From contig CAYJMY010000035.1 in NCBI GenBank assembly GCA_964371125.1, positions 1 to 30,584 on the forward strand: a stretch of 30,584 nucleotides of DNA, read 5' to 3'. Shown here one piece after another: positions 23,084 through 30,584 of the stretch. The notes beneath the pieces are model-generated. The model had not been told where the DNA came from and did not search any database. It worked only from the letters and a program-made list of their open reading frames with translations. Source of the stretch: DUSC01 sp964371125. GTDB lineage: Bacteria > Pseudomonadota > Alphaproteobacteria > Rhizobiales > Rhizobiaceae. Positions within the stretch are counted from its first letter, which is position 1. Each line of letters opens with the position of its first letter. Position numbers and translations under genes: made by a program.

Positions 23084-24873
23084 CCGCGCCGGGCGCCTCC
23101 CTCGATCTCGGCGTTGTCGGCAATGCCGCGATAGCGGCGCTCATCGACGGAAACGGCAGTATCGTGTGGATGTGCGCGCCGCGCATGGATGGCGACCCGA
23201 TCTTTTGCCGCTTGCTCAAAGGCGGCGGCGAGCGCGCAAACGAAGGAGACTGGACTGTCGCCATCGAAGACCTCGCCTCCAGCGAGCAACGCTACATCCG
23301 AAATACCGCGGTGATCGAGACCATTCTTACCGACACGCACGGAAACCAACTGCGGGTGCGCGATTTCGCGCCGCGCTTCAAATCCGCCGGACGCATATTC
23401 AGGCCGACGATGATCGTGCGGCTGGTCGAGCCGCTGCGTGGAGCGCCGCGTATGTCGATGGCACTTCGTCCGCTGCACTCCTACGGCGCGGGCAAGCCGG
23501 AGACGACCCGCGGCTCGAGCCATGTCCGCTATATTCTGGGCGACATCACGCTGCGGCTGACCACCGATGCGCCGGTCGACTTCATCCTGCGCCGCGTACC
23601 ATTCCTGGTCGACCGGCCTTACGCCTTCATCCTCGGCCCCGACGAGAGGCTGGCGGATGCGCCGTTCGATACGGCGAGATCATTCCTTGAAGAGACGATC
23701 GCCTACTGGATCGACTGGGTGCGCTACCTGTCGCTGCCGATCGACTGGCAGGAGGTGGTGATCCGCTCGGCGATCACGCTGAAACTCTGCTCCAACGAGG
23801 AGACCGGCGGCATCGTCGCGGCGCTGACCACCTCGATCCCCGAATATGGCACGAGCGGACGAACCTGGGACTATCGGTACTGCTGGTTGCGCGATTCATA
23901 CTTCACGGTGAAGGCGCTCAACATGCTGGGCGCCACCAAGACGATGGAGGACTTCCTGTCCTACGTCACCAACATCGCGGCGGGGTCGAAGGANNNNNNN
24001 NNNCTGTTCGGTATCGGGCTCGAGCGCCACGTCGACGAAATTGTGATGGAGGCGCTTCCGGGCTACCGGGATCTGGGGCCGGTGCGCAGCGGCAACGCCG
24101 CCTACGCGCAGGTCCAGAACGATGGCTACGGCTCGGTGATCCTGGCCATCACCCAGTGCTTCTTCGACGAGCGCCTGCCCTCTATGGGCGGGGAATCGCT
24201 CTTCGAACGCCTCGGACCGCTTGGCGAACAGGCCTTCCTGCGCTGGGACCAGCCGGATGCCGGCCTTTGGGAATTCCGCACCCGCAATCAGGTCCACACG
24301 CATTCGAGCATGATGTGCTGGGCGGCGTGCGACCGGCTGGCGAAGATCGCCGGCAAGCTTAGCCTGGCCGAACGCAGCACCTTCTGGCGGCAGCGCGCCG
24401 ACCTGATCCGCGAGGGCCTGATCGAGCGCGCCTGGAACGATAGGCTCGGCTTTTTTGCTTCCGCCTTCGGCGGCGCCGATCTCGACGCCAGCCTCCTCCT
24501 GATGCCGGAAATTGGCATCATTGCGCCGGACGATCCGCGTTTCCTCTCGACGCTGACGGCAATCGAAACGCACCTGCGCTTCGGCAACCATCTCTACCGC
24601 TACCGCGCACCGGACGATTTCGGCGAACCGGAGACAGCGTTCACCGCCTGCACGTTCTGGCTGATCGACGCGCTGGCCCGCGTCGGGCGCGAGGACGATG
24701 CGCGCGCCATTTTCAACGACGTGCTGGAACAAAGAAACCCGCTCGGACTTCTTTCGGAGGGCCTGCACGTGGAAACCAACGAACTGTGGGGCAATTTCCC
24801 GCAGACCTATTCCATGGTCGGGCTGATCAATGCGGCTATGCGGCTGTCGCGCCGCTGGGAAGACGTCCTGTGA
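23080..24873 (+). CDS. Glycoside hydrolase family 15 protein (glucoamylase/trehalase-like), interrupted by an N gap
   Basis: The roughly 597-residue protein has an N-terminal beta-rich domain (about residues 5-210) and an (alpha/alpha)6 barrel with GH15 hallmarks: RTWDYRYCWLRDSYF, QNDGYGSVILA and HVETNELWGNFPQTYSM. GH15 members of this bacterial type include trehalases, so hydrolysis of trehalose or an alpha-glucan is likely; placement between otsB and otsA favours a trehalose role. The TTG at 23080 overlaps the otsB stop, with GAAAGGG upstream. A 10-base run of N at about residue 305 falls where homologues usually read G-S-K-D-G-x-L-Q-P-L. The frame remains open across it. The start codon and the exact length at the gap are uncertain. 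Confidence 0.9.
   Translation: MTAPGASLDLGVVGNAAIAALIDGNGSIVWMCAPRMDGDPIFCRLLKGGGERANEGDWTVAIEDLASSEQRYIRNTAVIETILTDTHGNQLRVRDFAPRFKSAGRIFRPTMIVRLVEPLRGAPRMSMALRPLHSYGAGKPETTRGSSHVRYILGDITLRLTTDAPVDFILRRVPFLVDRPYAFILGPDERLADAPFDTARSFLEETIAYWIDWVRYLSLPIDWQEVVIRSAITLKLCSNEETGGIVAALTTSIPEYGTSGRTWDYRYCWLRDSYFTVKALNMLGATKTMEDFLSYVTNIAAGSKXXXXLFGIGLERHVDEIVMEALPGYRDLGPVRSGNAAYAQVQNDGYGSVILAITQCFFDERLPSMGGESLFERLGPLGEQAFLRWDQPDAGLWEFRTRNQVHTHSSMMCWAACDRLAKIAGKLSLAERSTFWRQRADLIREGLIERAWNDRLGFFASAFGGADLDASLLLMPEIGIIAPDDPRFLSTLTAIETHLRFGNHLYRYRAPDDFGEPETAFTACTFWLIDALARVGREDDARAIFNDVLEQRNPLGLLSEGLHVETNELWGNFPQTYSMVGLINAAMRLSRRWEDVL
23994..24003. other. Ten-base assembly gap (N) inside the GH15 gene
   Basis: The ten N characters replace unknown bases between ...TCGAAGGA and CTGTTCGG. 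They fall in a conserved GH15 segment. The true distance may differ from ten bases; comparison with the usual segment suggests about six more bases are missing, which would keep the frame. Confidence 0.99.
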
Positions 24874-26270
24874 GCCGGCTTGTCGTCATATCGAACCGAG
24901 TACCGACCGCCGGCAAGGACCAGCAGGCCGGCGGCCTTGCCGTCGCGCTTGTGGCCGCGCTGCGGAAGGGCGGCGGCCTCTGGCTCGGCTGGTCGGGCAA
25001 GTCGAGCGGCGCGCATGAGCCGGGACCGCCGGAATTCCGCCAGGAGGGCAAGATCACCTATGCGCTGACGGATCTCAGCCGCAAAGACATCGACGAATAT
25101 TATGCCGGCTTTGCCAACAGCGTGCTCTGGCCGCTCTGCCACTACCGGCTCGACCTGACCGATTATGCGCGCAAGGACATGGCGGGCTATTTCCGCGTCA
25201 ACCGCTTTTTCGCGCACCATCTGGTTCCGATACTCGACGCAGAAGACCTGGTGTGGGTGCACGACTACCACATGATCCCGATGGCGGCGGAACTGCGCCA
25301 GATGGGCGTCACCAACCGGCTCGGCTTCTTCCACCACATCCCATGGCCGCCGCCGGACGTCTTCTTCGCCCTGCCTGTGCATGAGACGATCCTGCGCGGC
25401 CTCGCCTCCTACGACGTTGTCGGCTTCCAGACGCAATTCGACGCCGACAATTTCGCGCATTGTCTGGTGCGCGAAGGCATCGGCAATGCGCTTTCCGACG
25501 GCTGGTGCGAGGCCTATGGGCGCCGTTTTCGCGTCGGCGTCTTTCCGATCGGCATCGACACCGCCGCGTTCGCGGCGCATGCGAAGAAGGCGATCCGAAC
25601 GTCCGAGCTCGACCGCATCGCGAAGAGCTTCCTGGACCGCGACCTGATCGTTGGGGTCGACCGGCTCGACTATTCCAAGGGCATTCCGCAGCGCATCGAG
25701 GCGTTCGAGCGTTTCATCATCGGCAATCCCGCCTATCGTGGCCGCGCGACACTGTTGCAGATCACGCCGAAATCGCGCTCCGACGTGCTCAACTACGCGC
25801 AGATTCAGAAGCAGGTCGCCGAGCTCGCCGGTCGCGTCAACGGCGCCCTCGGTTCGCTCGATTGGGTGCCGATCCGCTATGTCAACCGCTCGATCTCGCA
25901 GGCCATGCTGGCCGGCATCTACCGGCTCGGCCGGATCGGGCTGGTGACGCCGATGCGCGATGGCATGAACCTCGTCGCCAAGGAATTTGTGGCGGCGCAG
26001 GATCCCGAGAATCCCGGCGTGCTAGTGCTGTCACGCTTTGCGGGCGCGGCGCGCGAAATGGATGGCGCGCTGCTGGTCAACCCCTACGACACCGACGCCG
26101 TTTCCAACGCCATCGCGCAGGCGCTGTCGATGTCGCTCAACTCGCGCAAGGAGCGCTGGCAGCGGATGATGACGCATCTTCTTGAGCACGACATCACGCG
26201 CTGGTGCGACGATTTTCTCGCGGCCCTTCGCGACGATGCGCGCCCCGGTGAACAACTGCCCGCGGCGTAG
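24870..26270 (+). CDS. otsA: Trehalose-6-phosphate synthase
   Basis: The 466-residue GT20 enzyme joins UDP-glucose (or another NDP-glucose) and glucose 6-phosphate to form trehalose 6-phosphate. It shows VVISNRVPTA, GGLWLGWSGKSSG, VLWPLCHYRLDL, VWVHDYHMIPMA, FFHHIPWPPPDVF, GVDRLDYSKGIPQR, and LVTPMRDGMNLVAKEFVAAQ, close to E. coli OtsA in order and length (474 aa there, from memory). The start GTG at 24870 overlaps the GH15 stop (GTGA). It is the last gene of the trehalose operon and is convergent with the sugar-acid dehydratase gene, 9 bases away. Confidence 0.96.
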   Translation: MSRLVVISNRVPTAGKDQQAGGLAVALVAALRKGGGLWLGWSGKSSGAHEPGPPEFRQEGKITYALTDLSRKDIDEYYAGFANSVLWPLCHYRLDLTDYARKDMAGYFRVNRFFAHHLVPILDAEDLVWVHDYHMIPMAAELRQMGVTNRLGFFHHIPWPPPDVFFALPVHETILRGLASYDVVGFQTQFDADNFAHCLVREGIGNALSDGWCEAYGRRFRVGVFPIGIDTAAFAAHAKKAIRTSELDRIAKSFLDRDLIVGVDRLDYSKGIPQRIEAFERFIIGNPAYRGRATLLQITPKSRSDVLNYAQIQKQVAELAGRVNGALGSLDWVPIRYVNRSISQAMLAGIYRLGRIGLVTPMRDGMNLVAKEFVAAQDPENPGVLVLSRFAGAAREMDGALLVNPYDTDAVSNAIAQALSMSLNSRKERWQRMMTHLLEHDITRWCDDFLAALRDDARPGEQLPAA

Positions 26271-26279
26271 CCCGCGGCT

Positions 26280-28076
26280 TCAGTGGTTGTTGCGCGGGAT
26301 GCCCTTGTGCGCGACGTCGCGGTACTTGACCGCAGGCTTCAGCACCATGCCTTGCGAAAGCTGGTCGACCATACCGCGCTGGATCTCCTGCCACGGCGTC
26401 TGGTGGGCCGGATAGCGGTAGCCGCCCCTGGCCTCGAGTTCGGCGCGGCGGCGGGCGATCTCCTCGTCGGAAACGAGGATGTCTGCCGTGCCCTTGCGCA
26501 GGTCGACGCGCACCCGGTCGCCGTTCCTCAACAGCGCCAGCCCGCCGCCGATGGCGGCTTCCGGCGAAGCGTTGAGGATGGAGGGGCTGCCCGACGTGCC
26601 CGACTGGCGTCCATCGCCGATGCAGGGCAGGGACAGCACGCCGCCCTTGATGAGATAGGCCGGCGGCTGCATGTTGACCACCTCGGCGCCGCCCGGATAG
26701 CCGACCGGACCGGTGCCGCGCATGAACAGGATCGTCTTCTCGGTGAGGCCCAGCGCCGGATCGTCGATACGGGCGTGATACTCCTCCGGGCCGTCGAAAA
26801 CCTGGGCAATGCCCTCGAAAGCCTCGGGATCGTCGGGATTGGAGAGATAGCGGTCGCGGAACTCCCTGGAGATCACGCTGGTCTTCATGATGGCGCTATC
26901 GAACAGATTGCCCCGGAGGTTGATGAAGCCGGCTTCGGCCTTCAGCGGGTCGGCGACGGTGCGGATGACCTTCGGATCGAGGTTCTCGACCGCACGGCAA
27001 TTGTCGCCGATCGAGCGCCCGTTGACGGTGACCGCGTCCGGATTCGGCAGCAGGCCTGCCTTCATCAATTCCGCGACGACGGCCGGCACGCCGCCGGCAT
27101 GGTGGTAGTCTTCGCCCAGATACTCGCCGGCGGGCTGGAGGTTGACGAGGAGAGGAACGTGGTGGCCGATCTTCTGCCAGTCGTCGTTGTCGAGCGGCAC
27201 GCCGAGATGGCGGGCGATGGCGTTGAGGTGGATCGGCGCGTTGGTCGAGCCGCCGATTGCCGAGTTGACGACGATGGCGTTCTCGAAGGCCTCGCGGGTC
27301 ATGATGTCCGAGGGCTTCAGATCCTCCATCACCATGCCGACGATGCGCCGGCCGGTCTCATAGGCGATCTGGCCGCGCTCCCGATAGGGCGCGGGGATCG
27401 CCGCCGAACCGGGAAGCTGCATGCCCAGCGCCTCGGCGAGGCTGTTCATCGTCGTCGCCGTGCCCATCGTGTTGCAGTAGCCGACCGACGGCGCCGAGGA
27501 GGTGACCATTTCCATGAACTGCTCGTAGTCGATCCCGCCGGCGGCGAGCCTCTCGCGCGCCTTCCACACGACGGTGCCCGAGCCGGTGCGCTCGCCGCGG
27601 TGCCAGCCGTTGAGCATCGGCCCGACCGAGAGCGCAATCGCCGGGATGTTGACGGTCGCGGCCGCCATCAGCAGCGCCGGCGTTGTCTTGTCGCAGCCGA
27701 TCGTCAGGACGACGCCGTCGAGCGGATAGCCGTAGAGCACCTCGACGAGGGAGAGGTAGGCGAGATTGCGGTCGAGCGCCGCAGTCGGCCGCTTGCCGGT
27801 CTCCTGGATCGGATGGCAGGGGAACTCGAACGGGATGCCGCCAGCTGCCTCGATGCCGGCGCGGACACGCTTGGCGAGTTCGAGGTGGTGGCGGTTGCAG
27901 GGTGACAGGTCGGAGCCGGTCTGGGCGATGCCGATCAGCGGCTTGCCGGACTGCAGTTCGGCGCGAGTCAGGCCGAAATTGAGGTAGCGCTCGATGTAGA
28001 GCGCCGTCATGCCGGGATCGTCCGGATTGTCGAACCATTCCTGCGAGCGGAACTTCTTCTTCGTATCGCCGGCCAT
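26280..28076 (-). CDS. IlvD/Edd-family sugar-acid dehydratase (pentonate/hexonate type)
   Basis: The 598-residue enzyme resembles L-arabinonate/D-xylonate dehydratases rather than IlvD: SDLSPCNRHH with Cys60, IGCDKTTPALLM with Cys128 and SVGYCNTMGTA with Cys201 match the [2Fe-2S] ligand spacing of the Rhizobium leguminosarum arabinonate dehydratase as I remember it (59/127/200). The GDGRQSGTSGSPS segment carries the catalytic Ser. It would convert an aldonic acid to a 2-keto-3-deoxy acid; the exact sugar is not determinable here. Annotation pipelines often call this family dihydroxy-acid dehydratase. The ATG at 28076 has GGGAGGGG 4 bases upstream. No kinase, aldolase or dehydrogenase of a sugar-acid pathway is adjacent. 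Confidence 0.88.
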   Translation of the reverse strand: MAGDTKKKFRSQEWFDNPDDPGMTALYIERYLNFGLTRAELQSGKPLIGIAQTGSDLSPCNRHHLELAKRVRAGIEAAGGIPFEFPCHPIQETGKRPTAALDRNLAYLSLVEVLYGYPLDGVVLTIGCDKTTPALLMAAATVNIPAIALSVGPMLNGWHRGERTGSGTVVWKARERLAAGGIDYEQFMEMVTSSAPSVGYCNTMGTATTMNSLAEALGMQLPGSAAIPAPYRERGQIAYETGRRIVGMVMEDLKPSDIMTREAFENAIVVNSAIGGSTNAPIHLNAIARHLGVPLDNDDWQKIGHHVPLLVNLQPAGEYLGEDYHHAGGVPAVVAELMKAGLLPNPDAVTVNGRSIGDNCRAVENLDPKVIRTVADPLKAEAGFINLRGNLFDSAIMKTSVISREFRDRYLSNPDDPEAFEGIAQVFDGPEEYHARIDDPALGLTEKTILFMRGTGPVGYPGGAEVVNMQPPAYLIKGGVLSLPCIGDGRQSGTSGSPSILNASPEAAIGGGLALLRNGDRVRVDLRKGTADILVSDEEIARRRAELEARGGYRYPAHQTPWQEIQRGMVDQLSQGMVLKPAVKYRDVAHKGIPRNNH

Positions 28077-28200
28077 GCGCCCCTCCCGTCGTTCGGAGCG
28101 CCATCGTTAGGACAGTGCGGCCCGACCGACAAGCGCCTTCGCGGGCGATCTTGCCGCCTCATCGGCGGCGCGACCCTGTACTTTTGTGCGATAGACAGCC

Positions 28201-28223
28201 GCGGAAGCTTTCGCTACTTCCGC
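28201..28223 (+). promoter_or_regulatory. Hairpin in the probable coxG leader
   Basis: GCGGAAG and CTTCCGC form a perfect 7-bp stem with a 9-base loop, ending 26 bases before the coxG ATG. It lies just upstream of the ribosome site GGGAGGAGG, which stays unpaired. It may be a 5' leader structure or part of an operator; nothing else supports a role. Confidence 0.25.
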
Positions 28224-28249
28224 TCGAACATTTCCGGGAGGAGGAAGCC

Positions 28250-28702
28250 ATGGCACTCGTCATCGAAGGCGAAGAGCGTATTGCAGCCCCCATCACCAGG
28301 GTCTGGCAGGCACTGAACGACCCCGAGGTGCTCAAGGTCTGCATCCCCGGATGCCAGAGCCTGGAGAAGACCTCCGAGGACGGCATGGCCGCGACCGTCG
28401 TGCTCAAGATCGGCCCGATCAAGGCGACCTTCACCGGCGAGGTGACGTTGGCGAACCTGAAGCCGCCGCACGGATACACGATCTCCGGCGAGGGCAAGGG
28501 CGGAATCGCCGGCTTCGCCAAGGGCGGCGCCGACGTGACGCTGGCCGAGGACGGGCCGAATGCCACCGTACTCACCTACGCGGCCAAGGCCGACGTCGGC
28601 GGCAAGATCGCCCAGCTCGGCAGCCGGCTGATCACCTCGACGTCGAAGAAGCTCGCCGGCCAGTTCTTCTCGACCTTCAACGAGACGGTCAGCAAGGGAT
28701 AG
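28250..28702 (+). CDS. coxG: CoxG-family SRPBCC protein (carbon monoxide dehydrogenase subunit G-like)
   Basis: The 150-residue protein starts MALVIEGEERIAAPITRVWQALNDPEVLKVCIPG, the typical CoxG/SRPBCC beginning, and continues with KIGPIKATFTGEVTL, YTISGEGKGG and the C-terminal helix AGQFFSTFNETVSK. CoxG belongs to the START-like fold and is thought to help recruit CO dehydrogenase to the membrane in carboxydotrophs; in many proteobacteria a CoxG protein stands alone. Here no coxM, coxS or coxL gene is nearby, so a CO dehydrogenase role is not supported. The ATG at 28250 has a very strong GGGAGGAGG site. It is divergent from the dehydratase gene. Confidence 0.9.
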   Translation: MALVIEGEERIAAPITRVWQALNDPEVLKVCIPGCQSLEKTSEDGMAATVVLKIGPIKATFTGEVTLANLKPPHGYTISGEGKGGIAGFAKGGADVTLAEDGPNATVLTYAAKADVGGKIAQLGSRLITSTSKKLAGQFFSTFNETVSKG

Positions 28703-28789
28703 GGGCTCCGACGGCAGAGCGACGGCGGCAATGGCCGGAACGCGCCCGCCGCTCACCGAAACGACGCCGACCAATCCCTCCCCTGCCCC

Positions 28790-29590
28790 CTACTCCCCTT
28801 TCTTCCGCCGGTAGTTCGCCGGCCGCTTCTGCAGGAAGGCCGAGACGCCTTCCTTGTAGTCGTCCGAGCGTCCGGCCTCGCGCTGCAGTTCGCGTTCGAG
28901 CCGAAGCTGCTCTTCCAGCGTGTTGCGGGAGGCGGCGTGGATCGCCTGCTTGGTCAGCGCATAGGCCTGCGACGGCCCCGCCGCGAAACGGGCGGCGAGG
29001 GCTTCCGCTTCCGCCATCAGCCGGTCGTCGTCGACCGCCTTCCATATCAGGCCCCATTCGGCGGCCTGTTCGGCCGGCAGCGGATCGCCGGTCAGCGCCA
29101 GCGCCTTGGCGCGCGCCTCGCCCAGCCGCTGCGTCAGCCACCAGGTGCCGCCGGCGTCGGGGATCAGGCCTATCCTTGAGAAGGACTGGATGAAGCTCGC
29201 CGAGCGGGCCGCGAGCACGACGTCGCAGGCGAGCGCGATGTTGGCGCCCGCGCCTGCCGCGACTCCGTTGACGGCGCAGATCACCGGCTTGCCGAGATTG
29301 CGGAGCTTCAGCACGAGCGGGTTGTAGTAGGTTTCCAGCGTCCGGCCGAGGTCGGGGCTGTCGCCGAGCAGCGTCGGGTCGCGGTCGGCGAGGTCCTGCC
29401 CGGCGCAGAAGCCGCGTCCGGCGCCGGTCATGATCAGGGCACGGCAGCCATCATCAGCGGCGCAGGCATCGATGGCGGCGGCGAGCGCCAGATGCAGGTC
29501 CGCGGTGAAGGCGTTGAGCCGGTGCGGGCGGTTGAGCGTGACGACAGCATAGCCGTCGCGCCTGTCGTGGAGCACCACCGGTTCAGTCAT
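28790..29590 (-). CDS. paaG: PaaG-like enoyl-CoA hydratase/isomerase
   Basis: The 266-residue crotonase-family protein carries the oxyanion-hole motifs GRGFCAGQDLADRD (58-71) and NGVAAGAGANIAL (108-120), and GLIPDAGGTWWLTQRLG with Asp145, which corresponds to the isomerase Asp of E. coli PaaG. EWGLIWKAVDDDRL is also PaaG-like. PaaG isomerises 1,2-epoxyphenylacetyl-CoA to an oxepin-CoA in phenylacetate breakdown; a general fatty-acid isomerase role is also possible because no other paa genes are in the window. The ATG at 29590 has GGGAGGAAGG just upstream. It is downstream of mrp on the same strand, 114 bases away. Confidence 0.85.
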   Translation of the reverse strand: MTEPVVLHDRRDGYAVVTLNRPHRLNAFTADLHLALAAAIDACAADDGCRALIMTGAGRGFCAGQDLADRDPTLLGDSPDLGRTLETYYNPLVLKLRNLGKPVICAVNGVAAGAGANIALACDVVLAARSASFIQSFSRIGLIPDAGGTWWLTQRLGEARAKALALTGDPLPAEQAAEWGLIWKAVDDDRLMAEAEALAARFAAGPSQAYALTKQAIHAASRNTLEEQLRLERELQREAGRSDDYKEGVSAFLQKRPANYRRKKGE

Positions 29591-29704
29591 CACCTTCCTC
29601 CCGTCCGGACCGCGGACGGTTGTGGCATGGCGCCGGCGCACGATCAATGCGCCGGCCGCGTCACAGGCCGATCGGCCATGACCGGAGGCGAAAAGCTCCC
29701 TCGC

Positions 29705-30584
29705 CTACTCGAAAACGATGGCCGGGCCGGCCGCAGCGGCGCTGCCCCCCTCGGCCTTCATGCGCGCCCACACCTTGCCGGCGATGTCGCGATAGATCGC
29801 CGCCTGCGGCCCGTTCGGCTCGGAGACGACGACGGGCTGGCCGGAATCGGATGTCTCGCGAATGTTCATGGTGAGCGGCACCTCGCCGAGGAAAGGCACG
29901 CCGAGGCGCTCGGCCTCCTTCTTCGCTCCACCATGGCCGAAGATGTCGTAGCGCTTGCCGGTGTCGGGGGCGAGGAAATAGCTCATGTTCTCGACGATGC
30001 CGAGCAGCGGCACGTCCACTTTCCTGAACATGTTCAGTCCCTTGCGCGCGTCGATCAGGGCGAGGTCCTGCGGGGTGGAGACGATCACGGCGCCGGCGAG
30101 CGGCACCTGCTGGGCCATGGTCAGCTGGGCGTCGCCGGTGCCGGGCGGCATGTCGACGACGAGCACGTCGAGCTCGCCCCAGGCGACCTCGCGCAGCATC
30201 TGGGTGAGCGCCGACATGACCATCGGCCCGCGCCAGATCATCGGCGTCTCCTCGTCGACGAGGAAGCCCATCGACATGGCCTTGAGGCCGTAGCGTTCCA
30301 TCGGCTTGAGGATCTTGCCGTCGACCGTCTCGGGCCGCCCCTTGATGCCGAGCAGGCGCGGCATGGAGGGGCCGTAGATGTCGGCGTCGAGGATGCCGAC
30401 CCTGAGGCCGTTGGCGGCAAGCCCGAGCGCGAGGTTGACGGCGGTGGTCGATTTGCCGACGCCGCCCTTGCCCGAGGCGACGGCGATGATGGCGGCGATG
30501 CCGGGCACGCCGCGATTGCCATGGCTGTGCGAGGCGGGGGCGTGGGGGGCGGCGGGAGGGGGTGCGCCCGCCGGGGCGGGGCGC
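29705..30584 (-). CDS. mrp: Mrp/NBP35-family Fe-S carrier ATPase (N terminus beyond the window)
   Basis: The visible part has the deviant Walker A SGKGGVGKST, DADIYGPSMPRLLG, VVDMPPGTGDAQLT and GHGGAKKEAERLG, all hallmarks of the Mrp/ApbC P-loop ATPases that carry or insert Fe-S clusters. Before it, the frame is open to the right edge and reads through a Pro/Ala-rich linker ending PHAPASHSHGNRGVPG, the usual spot between an N-terminal MIP18-like (DUF59) domain and the ATPase, so the gene is 5'-truncated by the window. The GTG at 30508 is unlikely to be the real start. Where many Mrp proteins have a CxxC cluster motif after NMSYF, this one reads LAPDTG. Confidence 0.93.
   Translation of the reverse strand, partial: RPAPAGAPPPAAPHAPASHSHGNRGVPGIAAIIAVASGKGGVGKSTTAVNLALGLAANGLRVGILDADIYGPSMPRLLGIKGRPETVDGKILKPMERYGLKAMSMGFLVDEETPMIWRGPMVMSALTQMLREVAWGELDVLVVDMPPGTGDAQLTMAQQVPLAGAVIVSTPQDLALIDARKGLNMFRKVDVPLLGIVENMSYFLAPDTGKRYDIFGHGGAKKEAERLGVPFLGEVPLTMNIRETSDSGQPVVVSEPNGPQAAIYRDIAGKVWARMKAEGGSAAAAGPAIVFE

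Noticed and set aside
26260..26277. CCGCGG-CGTAGC-CCGCGG between the convergent otsA and dehydratase genes
   Set aside because: Six-bp stem overlapping the otsA stop codon, no T run; too weak to report as a terminator.
26280..28076. Dihydroxy-acid dehydratase (ilvD) of branched-chain amino-acid synthesis
   Set aside because: Cysteine spacing 60/128/201 and the GSGT and HRGE blocks fit the sugar-acid dehydratase branch better; no ilv genes nearby.
28250..28702. CO dehydrogenase locus suggested by coxG
   Set aside because: No coxM, coxS or coxL gene nearby; stand-alone CoxG proteins are common and do not imply CO oxidation.
29666..29677. Perfect 12-base palindrome GGCCGATCGGCC between mrp and paaG
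   Set aside because: Short GC palindromes are frequent at this composition, and a stem without a loop is not a credible terminator.

Overview
The window is about 30.6 kb of GC-rich chromosomal DNA, most likely from an alphaproteobacterium of the Hyphomicrobiales (Rhizobiales) type. The grounds are G+C of roughly 62-68% in most genes, the set of small conserved proteins typical of that order, DppABCDF and otsB-GH15-otsA operons, a MocR regulator beside an MttB-type methyltransferase, and a candidate LexA box of the alphaproteobacterial GTTC-N7-GTTC type. Species cannot be named from sequence alone. I saw no rRNA, tRNA, CRISPR array, insertion sequence or phage module. One 10-base N gap (23994-24003) lies inside a gene.

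Layout. 1-1.7 kb: an AT-richer gene for a trypsin-like protease fold protein, an 82-aa hydrophilic protein whose Shine-Dalgarno sequence is in a hairpin, and a GlsB/YeaQ-type membrane protein, all on the minus strand. 1.77-7.06 kb: a complete minus-strand dipeptide ABC importer operon, dppA-(hairpin)-dppB-dppC-dppD-dppF. 7.2-10.05 kb: a DUF924 protein, then FadD-type acyl-CoA ligase read in frame from a 142-residue Ala/Lys/Pro-rich, histone-H1-like extension. 10.06-12.05 kb: terminator, a duplicated-motif 69-aa protein, and a beta-class DNA methyltransferase with a C-terminal Mrr-like nuclease domain, an AT-rich recognition region and a possible SOS box. 12.07-14.4 kb: pgi and a translationally coupled HAD phosphatase (minus strand).

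14.6-17.9 kb: a MocR-family regulator followed by a non-pyrrolysine MttB-family methyltransferase, probably a regulator-target pair for a methylated amine. 17.9-21.0 kb: a minus-strand pair encoding an exported CHAT (caspase-like) protein and an exported helical-repeat protein, with start and stop overlapping by one base. 21.2-22.2 kb: three small conserved proteins. 22.3-26.3 kb: otsB, a GH15 glycoside hydrolase and otsA, all overlapping by 4 bases, which makes and possibly turns over trehalose.

26.3-30.6 kb: an IlvD/Edd-family sugar-acid dehydratase, a stand-alone CoxG protein, a PaaG-like isomerase and the 5'-truncated mrp gene for an Fe-S carrier ATPase, which runs off the right edge. Most of the window is ordinary metabolism. 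The parts that deserve a second look are the CHAT/helical-repeat pair, the FadD fusion, the mosaic methyltransferase with its possible SOS box, and the MocR/MttB unit.
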